From Candidatus Mediterraneibacter excrementigallinarum (GTDB taxonomy: Bacteria > Bacillota > Clostridia > Lachnospirales > Lachnospiraceae), in assembly GCA_019120075.1 (NCBI GenBank), contig DWVT01000030.1, positions 1-64,000 on the forward strand: a stretch of 64,000 nt of DNA. The letters run 5' to 3'. The position numbers and the translations under genes were made by a program. Below, in pieces: positions 52,865 through 61,265 of the stretch (within the stretch, counting starts at the first letter, position 1; each line of letters opens with the position of its first letter). The notes beneath the pieces are model-generated. The model saw nothing but the letters and a program-made list of their open reading frames with translations. It searched no databases and was not told the origin of the DNA.

Positions 52865-55663
52865 TCATACAGTCCACTTTTCCTTTCCCAGTCTCATCTT
52901 CTCGAGTTCTCTGGCATCCTCTTCTTTCAGATAATCAAAAAGATAGTTTCTGGCTCCCCCTTTTTCCGATGGATACTCTTCTCTCATCTCCCCAAGAGCC
53001 ATCTCCACTTCCTCTCTCAGCCCCGCCGCGGACATCCTGCGGGCTCCCTGTCCGAGAATAATGACCTGTTCCAGGCCGTCCGACGTAGCCACCGTCACAT
53101 CCGCGGTGCGGGCGATCTTCCTCACCGTCTTTTCAATATACTGGTCCGCCGTCTCGGCCTCTTTCGTATATACGACATAAATATTGTGATACTTCATCAC
53201 CTCGCCGGGATTTCCTTCTACCTTATAGGCGTCAAACACAAGGATCAGCGTACACTGTCTCCATCCCTGATAATTGCAGAGGATATCTGCCAGTCTCCCT
53301 CTGGCCCCCGCCACATTCGTCTCCGAAAGTTTTCGAAGCTCGTCCCACGCGAAAATGATATTGTAGCCGTCAACCAGAAGATACTCCTCCCGGTTCCCCT
53401 TCTTTTTTCCGCGCGGGCCGCTCTGCTCCCGCATATTCCCGTCTGCCGGGGCAGAAAGTCCGGCATCCAAAGCAGCGGGGGAATTTCCGGATCTGCTCCG
53501 TCCTCGCTTCTCATCCTGTCCGTACACAGTCACCGCTCTTTGGCTCCTCTCTTTCTTCACCGGATCCGGCGTACGCACATAGATTGCATCCAGTTCCTCC
53601 TGTGTCAGCTCGATCCTGCTGCCTGAGCCGCGCACCACAGGAATATCGGGCAGTTCATCCTCTTCCCCTCCGTCGGTATTCAGACTGCTTTCCATATGCA
53701 TATAGTCCTCCACCTGATACCAGGGGACTACAAAGCCTGCTCCGTGGGCGCAGAAGACTGATCCTGTAGGATTTTCCACATCTGCTTCCGAATCATATCC
53801 GCACTCAGCGATGACCTCCTCCGCATTATGACAGACGTCATACCCTTTCAGGCTGCACGTCATCCTTCCTCTTCCGCCTGTGTATCCCGCGAACTCTTTC
53901 TGATATCCCCGCATCGTGGAGACCGGAGCTGTCCCCGTGAGTACCGAAACAGTCCCATCCGTCTCCGGAGGATCAAACCTTCCGTACATCCTCTGGATAT
54001 CTGTCATGGCCCGTCCGACGTTCTCAGACGGCATCTCCAGGCGGAATTCATAATACGGCTCCAGCAGGACACTCTTTGCCTTCTTCAGCCCCTGCCGGAC
54101 AGCGCGGTAAGTTGCCTGACGGAAATCGCCGCCCTCCGTATGTTTCTGATGAGCCCTTCCGGATGTCAGTACGATCTTCATATCCGTGACCGGAGAACCG
54201 GTCAGCACACCTGCGTGTTCCTTTTCTTCCAGATGGGTGAGCACCAGTCTCTGCCAGTTCCGGTCCAGCACATCCTCGCTGCATTCCGAAGCAAAATGCA
54301 TCCCGGAGCCTCTCTCCCCGGGTTCCAGCCGCAGATGCACTTCCGCATAATGGCGCAGAGGCTCAAAATGCCCCACGCCCTCCACCGGTTCTTCAATGGT
54401 CTCTTTATAAACGATATTCCCCTCGCCGAACATCACCAGCACATGGAACCGTTCTTTGATCAGGCTCTGGAGGATCTCGGTCTGGACGTCTCCCATGATC
54501 TGGACATGGATTTCCCCCAGCCTCTCATTCCATACTACGTGCATCTCCGGGATTTCCTCTTCCAGTTGTTTCAGATTCCTCAACATAGTGTGGACATCAC
54601 AGTCATCCGGAAGGATCACAGTGCAGGTCAGCACCGGCTCCAGGACCGGAAGTTCCGACTCCCGCTCCATTCCCAGCCCCTGCCCGGGATACGTCTGCTC
54701 CGGACCGGTCAGGGCACACACCTGTCCCGTCTGCACTTCCTGCGCCATCTCGTATTTCGCCCCGGAGTAGATCCGGATCTGATTCACTTTCTCCCCGATT
54801 CCCGGAATCACTTCCTTTACTTTCAGCGTTCCGCCGGTCAACTTGATATAGGTAAGGCGGTTTCCCTGATCGTCCCTTGCAATCTTGTAAACCTTTGCCC
54901 CGAACTCCTCCGGATATTCTTTCTTCGCCGTAAATCTGTCCAGCCCGTCCAATAATTCCTCTACCCCCTGCACACGGAGAGCAGATCCGAAATAACAGGG
55001 AAACACCTTCCGCGCCGCAACCGCCTTCCTTATGGTATCGTCGGACACATTCCCTGTCTCGAGATACTCCTCCAGCATCTCCTCATCGCAGACGGCAAGA
55101 TCCTCCGGCGCCCCGCCGGATCCCTGATCTGAATTTCTGAAATTATCCCGGAAATCCACGCAGCCTTCACCGAACTTCTCCCGCAGTTCCTTCAGAAGTG
55201 CTTCCCGGTCCGTCCCTTCCTGGTCCATCTTGTTGACAAAGATAAAAGTCGGGATCTCATACCGCTTCAGAAGTCTCCACAATGTCTCCGTATGTCCCTG
55301 TATACCGTCAGCCGCGCTCACCACCAGCACTGCGCAGTCCAGCACCTGAAGAGTCCGCTCCATCTCTGCCGAGAAATCCACATGCCCCGGAGTATCGAGA
55401 AGGATGATCTCCTTCTCTCCCCAGGGGAAGACCGCCTGCTTCGAAAAGATCGTGATTCCTCTCTCCCGCTCCAGTTCATATGTATCAAGAAATGCATCCC
55501 TGTGGTCCACTCTTCCCAGTTTCCGGATGCTTCCGCTTAAGTAGAGCATGCTCTCCGAGAGGGTCGTCTTCCCTGCGTCAACGTGGGCGAGGATACCCGT
55601 GCAGAGATATCTCCTCCTGTTTTTAACCTGTTTCCCGTTTTTATCTCCAGACGTATTTCCCAT
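52865..55663 (-). CDS. Tet(M)/EF-G-like GTPase fused to a YacP/Rae1-type NYN nuclease
   Basis: A 932-residue fusion. Residues about 20-680 are a translational GTPase of the Tet(M)/EF-G type: G1 AHVDAGKTT (26-34), RGIT, DTPGH and NKMD are intact, followed by the later EF-G domains. A low-complexity charged linker spans about 690-757. The last 175 residues match YacP/Rae1, a ribosome-associated endoribonuclease: LLVDGYN (Asp765), VFDA (Asp811), TKEAETAD (Asp840) and VATSD (Asp862), so all expected acidic residues are present. The ribosome binding site AAAGGGG lies within a hairpin. Not evidence of tetracycline resistance. Confidence 0.9.
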   Translation of the reverse strand: MGNTSGDKNGKQVKNRRRYLCTGILAHVDAGKTTLSESMLYLSGSIRKLGRVDHRDAFLDTYELERERGITIFSKQAVFPWGEKEIILLDTPGHVDFSAEMERTLQVLDCAVLVVSAADGIQGHTETLWRLLKRYEIPTFIFVNKMDQEGTDREALLKELREKFGEGCVDFRDNFRNSDQGSGGAPEDLAVCDEEMLEEYLETGNVSDDTIRKAVAARKVFPCYFGSALRVQGVEELLDGLDRFTAKKEYPEEFGAKVYKIARDDQGNRLTYIKLTGGTLKVKEVIPGIGEKVNQIRIYSGAKYEMAQEVQTGQVCALTGPEQTYPGQGLGMERESELPVLEPVLTCTVILPDDCDVHTMLRNLKQLEEEIPEMHVVWNERLGEIHVQIMGDVQTEILQSLIKERFHVLVMFGEGNIVYKETIEEPVEGVGHFEPLRHYAEVHLRLEPGERGSGMHFASECSEDVLDRNWQRLVLTHLEEKEHAGVLTGSPVTDMKIVLTSGRAHQKHTEGGDFRQATYRAVRQGLKKAKSVLLEPYYEFRLEMPSENVGRAMTDIQRMYGRFDPPETDGTVSVLTGTAPVSTMRGYQKEFAGYTGGRGRMTCSLKGYDVCHNAEEVIAECGYDSEADVENPTGSVFCAHGAGFVVPWYQVEDYMHMESSLNTDGGEEDELPDIPVVRGSGSRIELTQEELDAIYVRTPDPVKKERSQRAVTVYGQDEKRGRSRSGNSPAALDAGLSAPADGNMREQSGPRGKKKGNREEYLLVDGYNIIFAWDELRKLSETNVAGARGRLADILCNYQGWRQCTLILVFDAYKVEGNPGEVMKYHNIYVVYTKEAETADQYIEKTVRKIARTADVTVATSDGLEQVIILGQGARRMSAAGLREEVEMALGEMREEYPSEKGGARNYLFDYLKEEDARELEKMRLGKEKWTV

Positions 55664-55668
55664 AGAAA

Positions 55669-55723
55669 ATACCCCTTTCTGTGTTCTATAATCCGAAAAT
55701 TATAATATCACAGAAAGGGGTAT
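55669..55723 (-). promoter_or_regulatory. Inverted repeat that contains the ribosome binding site of the fusion gene
   Basis: Perfect 15-bp arms (55709-55723 and 55669-55683) with a second 6-bp stem TATAAT...ATTATA inside. The downstream arm holds the AAAGGGG ribosome binding site, 8 bases before the ATG at 55663. It could end the deacetylase transcript (stem plus TTTTCT) and at the same time hide the ribosome binding site in read-through RNA; TATAAT in the loop could be a -10 box giving an unstructured leader. Confidence 0.6.
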
Positions 55724-55748
55724 AAGTCGATAAATCATTATTCTGTCT

Positions 55749-56648
55749 TCAGTTATTCGTCTGATGATGGAAGATCAGGCTGTTCCGGTCAATCCCCCGG
55801 AATTCATATCCTTTGTCCTGATAATATTTCAAAATGTCCGGCAGTGCCTCCACGGTCGTGTCCTTTGTCGCCGCGTCGTGAAACAGGATCATAATATGAT
55901 TATAGGCATCCGTCTCTGACTGTTTGATGATCTCATCCTTTGTCGCATCCTCACCGTCTCCGCTGCTCACATTCCAGTCATAATACTGATATCCTTTTTC
56001 CACTACCTTCTCCGTAAGTTCCGACATAATTCCAGGAGTATATTTCTTTGACACAGTATTTGATGCCCCGCCGGGGAAACGAATATAGCACGGTACAAAT
56101 CCAATATATTCCTTTGCCAGATTTCCTATTTTTTCCAGGTCCTCAAAATAGGCATCCACTGACGCGTATACCTTATTATAATCATGGACATAAGAATGCA
56201 GCCCAATTGTATGTCCGGCATCGTACACTGTCTTGATCATGGGAAAATACTCCGGCTGCTGCCCTGTTATAAAAAACGTCGCCTTCGCATCATATTCTTC
56301 AAGTATATCCAGCACCTTTTGGGTATTCTTGGAAGGTCCGTCGTCAAATGTCAGATACACTACCTTTTCATCATCGGATGCTTCCGTCGTCCCCACCGGC
56401 ACTCCCGGCTGAAGAGAATCCGACTTTTTCCTCGCTTCTGCTGCAGCTTCCGCCTCTTCCTGCGCTTTCTTTTCTGCTGCTTCCTGTTCTGCCGCCGCCT
56501 GCTGTTCTGCCGCTATACGCCGTTCTTCCCTGGCGGCCTCCCTGCCATTCGCAACCATGCAAAAGATCGTTGCCACAATAACAAAAAAGACAAGCCCGCA
56601 CAGGATCAGAGCATTGACGTTATAGCGGGTTCCCCTCCTCCTGTCCAT
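55749..56648 (-). CDS. Membrane-anchored polysaccharide deacetylase
   Basis: A 299-residue protein: short basic N-terminus, one membrane helix (about residues 12-33), an Ala/Glu-rich coiled-coil stalk (36-75), then a NodB domain on the outside. Catalytic and zinc residues are visible as TFDDGPS (100-106, Asp102/Asp103) and HSYVHDY (His151, His155). Peptidoglycan N-acetylglucosamine deacetylation is the most common role for this build and would add lysozyme resistance, but the substrate is inferred. Confidence 0.9.
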   Translation of the reverse strand: MDRRRGTRYNVNALILCGLVFFVIVATIFCMVANGREAAREERRIAAEQQAAAEQEAAEKKAQEEAEAAAEARKKSDSLQPGVPVGTTEASDDEKVVYLTFDDGPSKNTQKVLDILEEYDAKATFFITGQQPEYFPMIKTVYDAGHTIGLHSYVHDYNKVYASVDAYFEDLEKIGNLAKEYIGFVPCYIRFPGGASNTVSKKYTPGIMSELTEKVVEKGYQYYDWNVSSGDGEDATKDEIIKQSETDAYNHIMILFHDAATKDTTVEALPDILKYYQDKGYEFRGIDRNSLIFHHQTNN

Positions 56649-56982
56649 TACTACATCTCCTCATTAGTATTTCAATCTACATCAAGTATACAATATCCTG
56701 TAAAAGAAAGATATCGGTTTAAGAAAGAATTAATAAAGTTTTTTATCGTAAAAATAATAAATTATCGTTCATTATAGGATATAAATTTTAAAAAAGAAAT
56801 TCTCTTTTCTTAAATTTTATTAACATTTCGTAACATTAATAAAATATTCTTCTCACACAGCTAGAGACCTTCCAGCTGCTGACTTTCCTCCGTCCCGAAA
56901 GCATGATACAATATAAAAAAATATTCTGTTCCTGCAGCCACCGGAACATGCAGAGAACAGAAAGCGACAGGAGGATAAAAAA
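56649..56982. other. AT-rich divergent intergenic region
   Basis: About 330 bases without a gene, clearly richer in A and T than the flanking genes. It must hold the promoters of the deacetylase (minus) and the mutarotase (plus). TTTCCT-17-TACAAT before the mutarotase is a weak candidate. No other structure stands out. Confidence 0.5.
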
Positions 56983-57636
56983 TTGGAAAGACATGCTATG
57001 GCAATGAAGGTTAACAGCGGAAAAATGAACGAATACCGCAGAAATCTCGGCGAGATTTGGAACAACCTCACAGATTTTCTTGACCGGAATAACATCCGGA
57101 ATTTCAGCATCTGGAATGCCGAGGATCTGATCTTTATCTACTGCGAATCAGATGACGGACTGAAACTTTCCGAAATAGAAACAGAAGCAGTAAAAGAAAT
57201 GGCTGGAAAATTTGACGGAACATTTACCTGGATCTCCACCCCGGGGGAAAACATGCGGCTGATGTACGAAGACTTCGGCATTGTCCGGGAAAACAAGGAA
57301 CTGATCCGGCACCGGATGTTCATGACAAAGCTCAAACCCGGATGTGAGGAAGAATACAAGGCCCGACATGATGTTCTCGCAGCTCAGAGGGGAGGCGTGC
57401 CGGATCCCGGTCCGGACAGCAATTTCAGTATCTGGAGCGCCGGCGGATATATCTTTGGTTATGACGAGATCGACACCACCATGGAGGTGGAGGAGACTCC
57501 GGAAGCCCGGGAAGAAACCATCGCCTGGGAAACCCGACAGCTTGGGATCATGGACTGGATTACAAACGACGTGGACTGGATGACCGGAGAGCATCATGCA
57601 GCCAGTATAAGGCTTGCATGGCATCAGGGAAATTAG
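56983..57636 (+). CDS. Tandem-duplicated L-rhamnose mutarotase-like protein
   Basis: A 217-residue protein made of two copies of the RhaM/RhaU (about 104 residues) ferredoxin-like fold: residues 1-105 and 106-217. Each copy starts with a short strand, then EY-x3-(H) helix, then FSIWxAxxxIF. In E. coli RhaM the catalytic pair is Tyr18 and His22. Copy 1 keeps Tyr18 but has Leu22; copy 2 has Tyr125 and His129. So only copy 2 looks fully equipped. Role: interconversion of alpha and beta L-rhamnose, or a related sugar. It is a single-gene unit ending at a terminator, far from GH78 at 28945 but possibly in the same pathway. Confidence 0.85.
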   Translation: MERHAMAMKVNSGKMNEYRRNLGEIWNNLTDFLDRNNIRNFSIWNAEDLIFIYCESDDGLKLSEIETEAVKEMAGKFDGTFTWISTPGENMRLMYEDFGIVRENKELIRHRMFMTKLKPGCEEEYKARHDVLAAQRGGVPDPGPDSNFSIWSAGGYIFGYDEIDTTMEVEETPEAREETIAWETRQLGIMDWITNDVDWMTGEHHAASIRLAWHQGN

Positions 57637-57760
57637 AGTACTGATATCAGACACTTTTCTTTCTATCTCCGAAATCACCGGAAGCAAAAAGGCGTAATCC
57701 TTGATTGTAAGCGGCCGCCAGATCACCGGACGGTCCGGACTTTTGTTCTTCTCAGTTGCG

Positions 57761-57818
57761 AAAAAAGTGCGAGCCCGGGCAGCAGATACATATCTGTCGC
57801 CCGGGCTCGCGCTTTTTT
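57761..57818. terminator. Bidirectional terminator between mutarotase and MATE gene
   Basis: Long stem: AAAAAAGTGCGAGCCCGGGC pairs with GCCCGGGCTCGCGCTTTTTT, one mismatch, with a further small stem in the loop; T-runs on both strands. Confidence 0.9.
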
Positions 57819-57862
57819 GCAGATTCTGTGTTCTTTGTCATGTTCCGTCACCGGCATCTGCT

Positions 57863-59194
57863 TTAATCTGTCAGAATTCTTTCCTGACTTTTCAGTTCAA
57901 GATTCCCGATCAGACATGCCGCTGCTGCCGCCACAATATGACTCACCAGCACCGCCGTCCATATCCCGTTCAGTCCGAATCCCAGAAATGAAAGCAGCCA
58001 TGCCAGAGGCATCCGCACGATCAGATAGTAAAGGATCATGCAGCACAGGCTTTTTACCGGTTTCCCCATTCCGTTCACAGCGCCCAGGAAACAGTTTGTC
58101 ACCGTATTCAGAATATATCCGATCCCAATGATCAGAAAATACGTCCTTACAATCTCCGCTGCCGCCTCACTGTCCACGAACAGGCCGGAAAGAGGTCTTG
58201 CGAAAAGAACGACCACCGCTGACAGGACAGCCAGAAGTCCGCATCCATAGATCAGCGAAACTTTTATGTAATCCTTTGCCCTGTCGCACCGCCTTCCTCC
58301 GATGCACTGTCCTGTCACCGTGGTCAGCACCATGTTCAGCGCCATCGCCGGATAAAACAGGATGGTCTCCAGTTTTCCCGTGATCCCGTAGGCCGCGATC
58401 GCGCTGATCCCGTAGCTGCTCACCAGAGAAGTCAGAAAGCTGGTGCTGACCGCCGGTATACTCTGCTGAAACGCCGCCGGTATCCCCTTGGCAAAGAGCG
58501 GTATGATCCACTTTTTACTGAATGCTGAAATATGGAATGCAAACAGCTTTTTCTTCCACAGATAGATCAGCATAAACACAAGACAGAGTCCCTGAGAAAG
58601 GAGGGTGGCTTCCGCCGCTCCCTGAAATCCCATCCAACGGATAAAGAGCGGATCCAGGATCGCGTTTAATATAGTACAGATCAGCATGGCGATCACCTGA
58701 AAGAACGTATTTCCAAAGCTTCGGAGCACTGCAGTAAAATAACAGTAAAGGTACACTGCCAGATAACCGATAAGATAGATCGAGAGATACTCATACGCCA
58801 TCTGATATGTCTCCTTCGGCGTCTGCAGAAATGTAAGGATCGGCTTCAGCAGCAGTTCCAGCAGAAGCGTCATGCCTCCGGAAAGCAGAACAGCTATGAC
58901 CAGCGACGTGGCGACAATGCTTTCTATACTCTTTTTATCTCTGGCTCCCACAGCCCGGGACAGCAGGATCGAGATCCCGTTTGTCCCTCCCATCGCGATC
59001 GAATTCAGGATCAGAATCAGCGGAGTCGCCCCCGTAAGCGCCGCATATGCGGTTTCTCCCATCAGGTTGCCGATCCACAGGCTGTCTACCAGATTGTATG
59101 CCATGTTCAGGAACATGGCTGCCAGCATAGGCAGCGATACCGCCAGCAGACATTTCTTTGTGTCTCCGGAAATAAAATCCATTTCAAAGTTCAT
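57863..59194 (-). CDS. MATE-family efflux transporter
   Basis: A 443-residue membrane protein of about 12 helices in the MATE/NorM-DinF group, starting with the usual amphipathic FISGDTKKCLLAVSLPMLAAM. It exports cationic drugs or metabolites in exchange for sodium or protons; the substrate is unknown. AGGAGG precedes the ATG at 59194; the open frame to 59230 crosses the operator. It is the second gene of a tetR-MATE pair, with one palindromic operator in between and one upstream. Confidence 0.92.
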   Translation of the reverse strand: MNFEMDFISGDTKKCLLAVSLPMLAAMFLNMAYNLVDSLWIGNLMGETAYAALTGATPLILILNSIAMGGTNGISILLSRAVGARDKKSIESIVATSLVIAVLLSGGMTLLLELLLKPILTFLQTPKETYQMAYEYLSIYLIGYLAVYLYCYFTAVLRSFGNTFFQVIAMLICTILNAILDPLFIRWMGFQGAAEATLLSQGLCLVFMLIYLWKKKLFAFHISAFSKKWIIPLFAKGIPAAFQQSIPAVSTSFLTSLVSSYGISAIAAYGITGKLETILFYPAMALNMVLTTVTGQCIGGRRCDRAKDYIKVSLIYGCGLLAVLSAVVVLFARPLSGLFVDSEAAAEIVRTYFLIIGIGYILNTVTNCFLGAVNGMGKPVKSLCCMILYYLIVRMPLAWLLSFLGFGLNGIWTAVLVSHIVAAAAACLIGNLELKSQERILTD

Positions 59195-59215
59195 AATGAT
59201 CTCCTCCTTAAGTGA

Positions 59216-59230
59216 ATGAATATTATTCAT
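59216..59230. promoter_or_regulatory. TetR-type operator between the regulator and MATE genes
   Basis: ATGAAT-ATT-ATTCAT, a perfect palindrome 22 bases before the MATE start codon. Its half-sites recur upstream of the regulator gene. Confidence 0.6.
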
Positions 59231-59277
59231 TTAGTATCTATAAAGAAACCCTGCATAAAAAGCAGGGATTTCTTCCC

Positions 59278-59847
59278 TTATAAAGTTGTCAGCACATGAA
59301 TCAAAAACGCCTTGATCCGCTGTACACGCTCCTCGCGTGGGATTTCGTTGTCCAGAAGGATGCCAAGCTGTCCGTACACACAGAAAGAAGCAGCGGCAGC
59401 AGTATCCTGTATCTGTGTCTCTCCCCGTTCGTTGGCTTCCTCCAGCAGCTTCTGCACGATCGGCTGCATCTTAGCGCAGATACTCATGGACAGGCGCAGA
59501 TGGATCTCTCTGCTCCCGGGACCGTGGAACACTTTTTTCATATAACTGTTTTCCTGCTCTGCTTCGATAAAAGTCGGCATCTGCTCCACGATCTCGATCA
59601 AAGTCATTCCCTGTTTTTTAAGGATAGACGTCATCTGATCGACCTGGAGCTGCGCATACTGTTCAACCGCTGTATCAAACAGCGCCTCCTTGGAAGGGAA
59701 ATACCGATAGCACAGCCCCTGCGCCACATTCATCTCTCTCGCGATATCCGAAATGGACGTCTTCTCATACCCTTTTTCGTAGAACAGGCGCATCGCCGTC
59801 TCGATGATCTCCTGTTTTCTCTCCGCGGGATCTTTTGAAATACGCAT
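59278..59847 (-). CDS. TetR-family repressor of the MATE pump
   Basis: A 189-residue TetR-type regulator. The N-terminal HTH (about residues 10-56) has the classical pattern TSISDIAREMNVAQGLCYRYFPSKEALF. The helical ligand domain follows. Gene order and shared palindromes upstream (59901-59917) and downstream (59216-59230) suggest that it represses itself and the MATE gene until a pump substrate binds. Confidence 0.9.
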   Translation of the reverse strand: MRISKDPAERKQEIIETAMRLFYEKGYEKTSISDIAREMNVAQGLCYRYFPSKEALFDTAVEQYAQLQVDQMTSILKKQGMTLIEIVEQMPTFIEAEQENSYMKKVFHGPGSREIHLRLSMSICAKMQPIVQKLLEEANERGETQIQDTAAAASFCVYGQLGILLDNEIPREERVQRIKAFLIHVLTTL

Positions 59848-59900
59848 CTTCCTGACCTCCTCTTACAGGAGAAAGTATATCACTGTCATTTAAAGATGTC

Positions 59901-59917
59901 AATGAATAACGTTCATT
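59901..59917. promoter_or_regulatory. TetR-type operator upstream of the regulator gene
   Basis: AATGAA-TAACG-TTCATT, perfect half-sites with a 5-bp centre, 54 bases before the tetR-type start codon. Confidence 0.55.
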
Positions 59918-59921
59918 CATT

Positions 59922-60738
59922 TTATAATACGATTCCTTCTATACTTTTAAGGATCTGTCTTTTATTCTTATCATGCAGATAAGCTTTATTTAAATGAGCT
60001 TTCCTGTATTTCAAATAAGTTTCTTCTGTCATATTGACAAGTAATTTTGTAAAGTATCTCTCCCAACTGAAGAACTCTCCACTGTCAATATATTTCTCCG
60101 GTTCTTCTAATATTTTCTGAAGATCTTTTCCTTCAATCAATCCTGATTTCAGGATGATCCATTCAAAAGATTCCGGCAGATAAAGTGTTATATTTTTTGC
60201 CTTCTCTGCCTGCTGCTTCAAAAAACTCGTATCCGGCATTAGAATCTTCCGTAATAATTCGCGCAGGCTTTACAGGTACATCCTGAATATTTGAATAAAT
60301 CTGATACATCTGCTGGTATACCCTTTTTGTGTTTTGATACTTTCCGGAAGATCTAAGCCCATATATCTCTTCAACGCTATATGGCAGATTGTAGAGATTT
60401 TCTCTGGTGATCAAAACAAAATAGTTATCTGATCCACGTACCGCCTCAGCAAATTCTTCAGTATTGATAAATTCATTATCTTCATCAATAAAAATGATAT
60501 TTCCAGACATATTCTCCAAAAGGATTTTCCAGTTTCTTCCTTCCAATATCCTGCATGGCACATCGGAAATCACATCAATCCCGCTCGAATCTCCAAGGTT
60601 TTCCACCTGTCTCAGCATATTGATCAGTGTAGTCTTTCCGGTCGCACTGTCTCCCTGTATGATCGTAATATTCCTCTTTATTTCAAACTCATAATGCAAC
60701 CTGTTATTTTGTATTATAATCCTGTGCTTTCCTCTCAT
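59922..60738 (-). pseudogene. Broken AAA-type ATPase, partner of the DUF4869-like gene
   Basis: The 5' part (60738-60163) encodes a P-loop ATPase of unknown role: GDSATGKTT near residue 32 and FIDEDNEF as Walker B. It runs through TEDSNAGYEFF and then loses frame. The 3' part (60239-59922), in another frame, encodes the family's C-terminus (LYLPESFEWIILKSG, FSWERYFTKLL). As I remember intact relatives, about 50 residues that normally stand between these parts are missing, so a deletion with frameshift is the simplest reading. The start at 60738 follows AGGTGG and lies directly after the partner gene. Confidence 0.7.
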
Positions 60739-60747
60739 CCGCACCAC

Positions 60748-61188
60748 CTATACATATTGCCCGGCAATCTCTATAAACTCCGCCATATTATGAACTGTAT
60801 TGCCCGTATTTAGAATCTTTGCTTCAAACCTTTCTGTCCCGAAGTCCATAATGTGCCTCAAATTTATCGTCAGATCCTTTAACTCTCCGATCTTTAAAAT
60901 CCAGCCGGCACAATTATCACCACACGCCGACGCATTAAATACCTTTCCTGAACTGTCAAATGCCATAAGGATCAGAGTTTTAACGCCGCCGGATAACTCT
61001 TTTACTGAAATTGGTCCCAGGACAGGGCTCTCTATCAGGTGACTTCCTATCACAGTGGAATGATCCACATCCTTAATCATATCAACTGCCAGCGGTTCCG
61101 TGATCCATTCGTCCTCGTATCTGTTGTCGAAATATGTCGGGGGATAGTAAATTGCCTCATCCATTTTTCCCAGATAAATACTCAGCAT
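60748..61188 (-). CDS. DUF4869-like protein
   Basis: A 146-residue soluble protein of unknown function. It starts MLSIYLGKMDEAIYYPPTYF and contains ELSGGVKTLILMAFD, CGDNCAGWILKIGE and LNTGNTVHNMAEFIEIAGQY, the pattern I associate with DUF4869. Genes of this type commonly stand before an ATPase like the broken one here. GAGGAGG lies 5-6 bases before the ATG, and an extended -10 box TGCTATACT (61237-61229) lies upstream. The name is from memory and should be checked. Confidence 0.75.
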   Translation of the reverse strand: MLSIYLGKMDEAIYYPPTYFDNRYEDEWITEPLAVDMIKDVDHSTVIGSHLIESPVLGPISVKELSGGVKTLILMAFDSSGKVFNASACGDNCAGWILKIGELKDLTINLRHIMDFGTERFEAKILNTGNTVHNMAEFIEIAGQYV

Positions 61189-61265
61189 CTCGGCCTCCTC
61201 GATCATTTTATATTTTCTTAACGTCTCCAGTATAGCACAATTTTTCCTGCCGTTATACAAGTTTC

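Noticed and set aside
53828..54955. Open frame of 375 codons on the plus strand
   Set aside because: Antisense shadow of the GTPase-NYN gene; composition rich in His, Arg and Leu as in other shadows.
52865..55663. Tetracycline resistance gene of the tet(M) class
   Set aside because: The GTPase part is Tet(M)-like, but it is fused to a nuclease and set among housekeeping genes; sequence alone does not support a resistance call.
60163..60239. Programmed frameshift between the two parts of the ATPase
   Set aside because: The shift needed is +1 and the A-run there is not a standard slippery site; family residues are also missing, so deletion with frameshift fits better.
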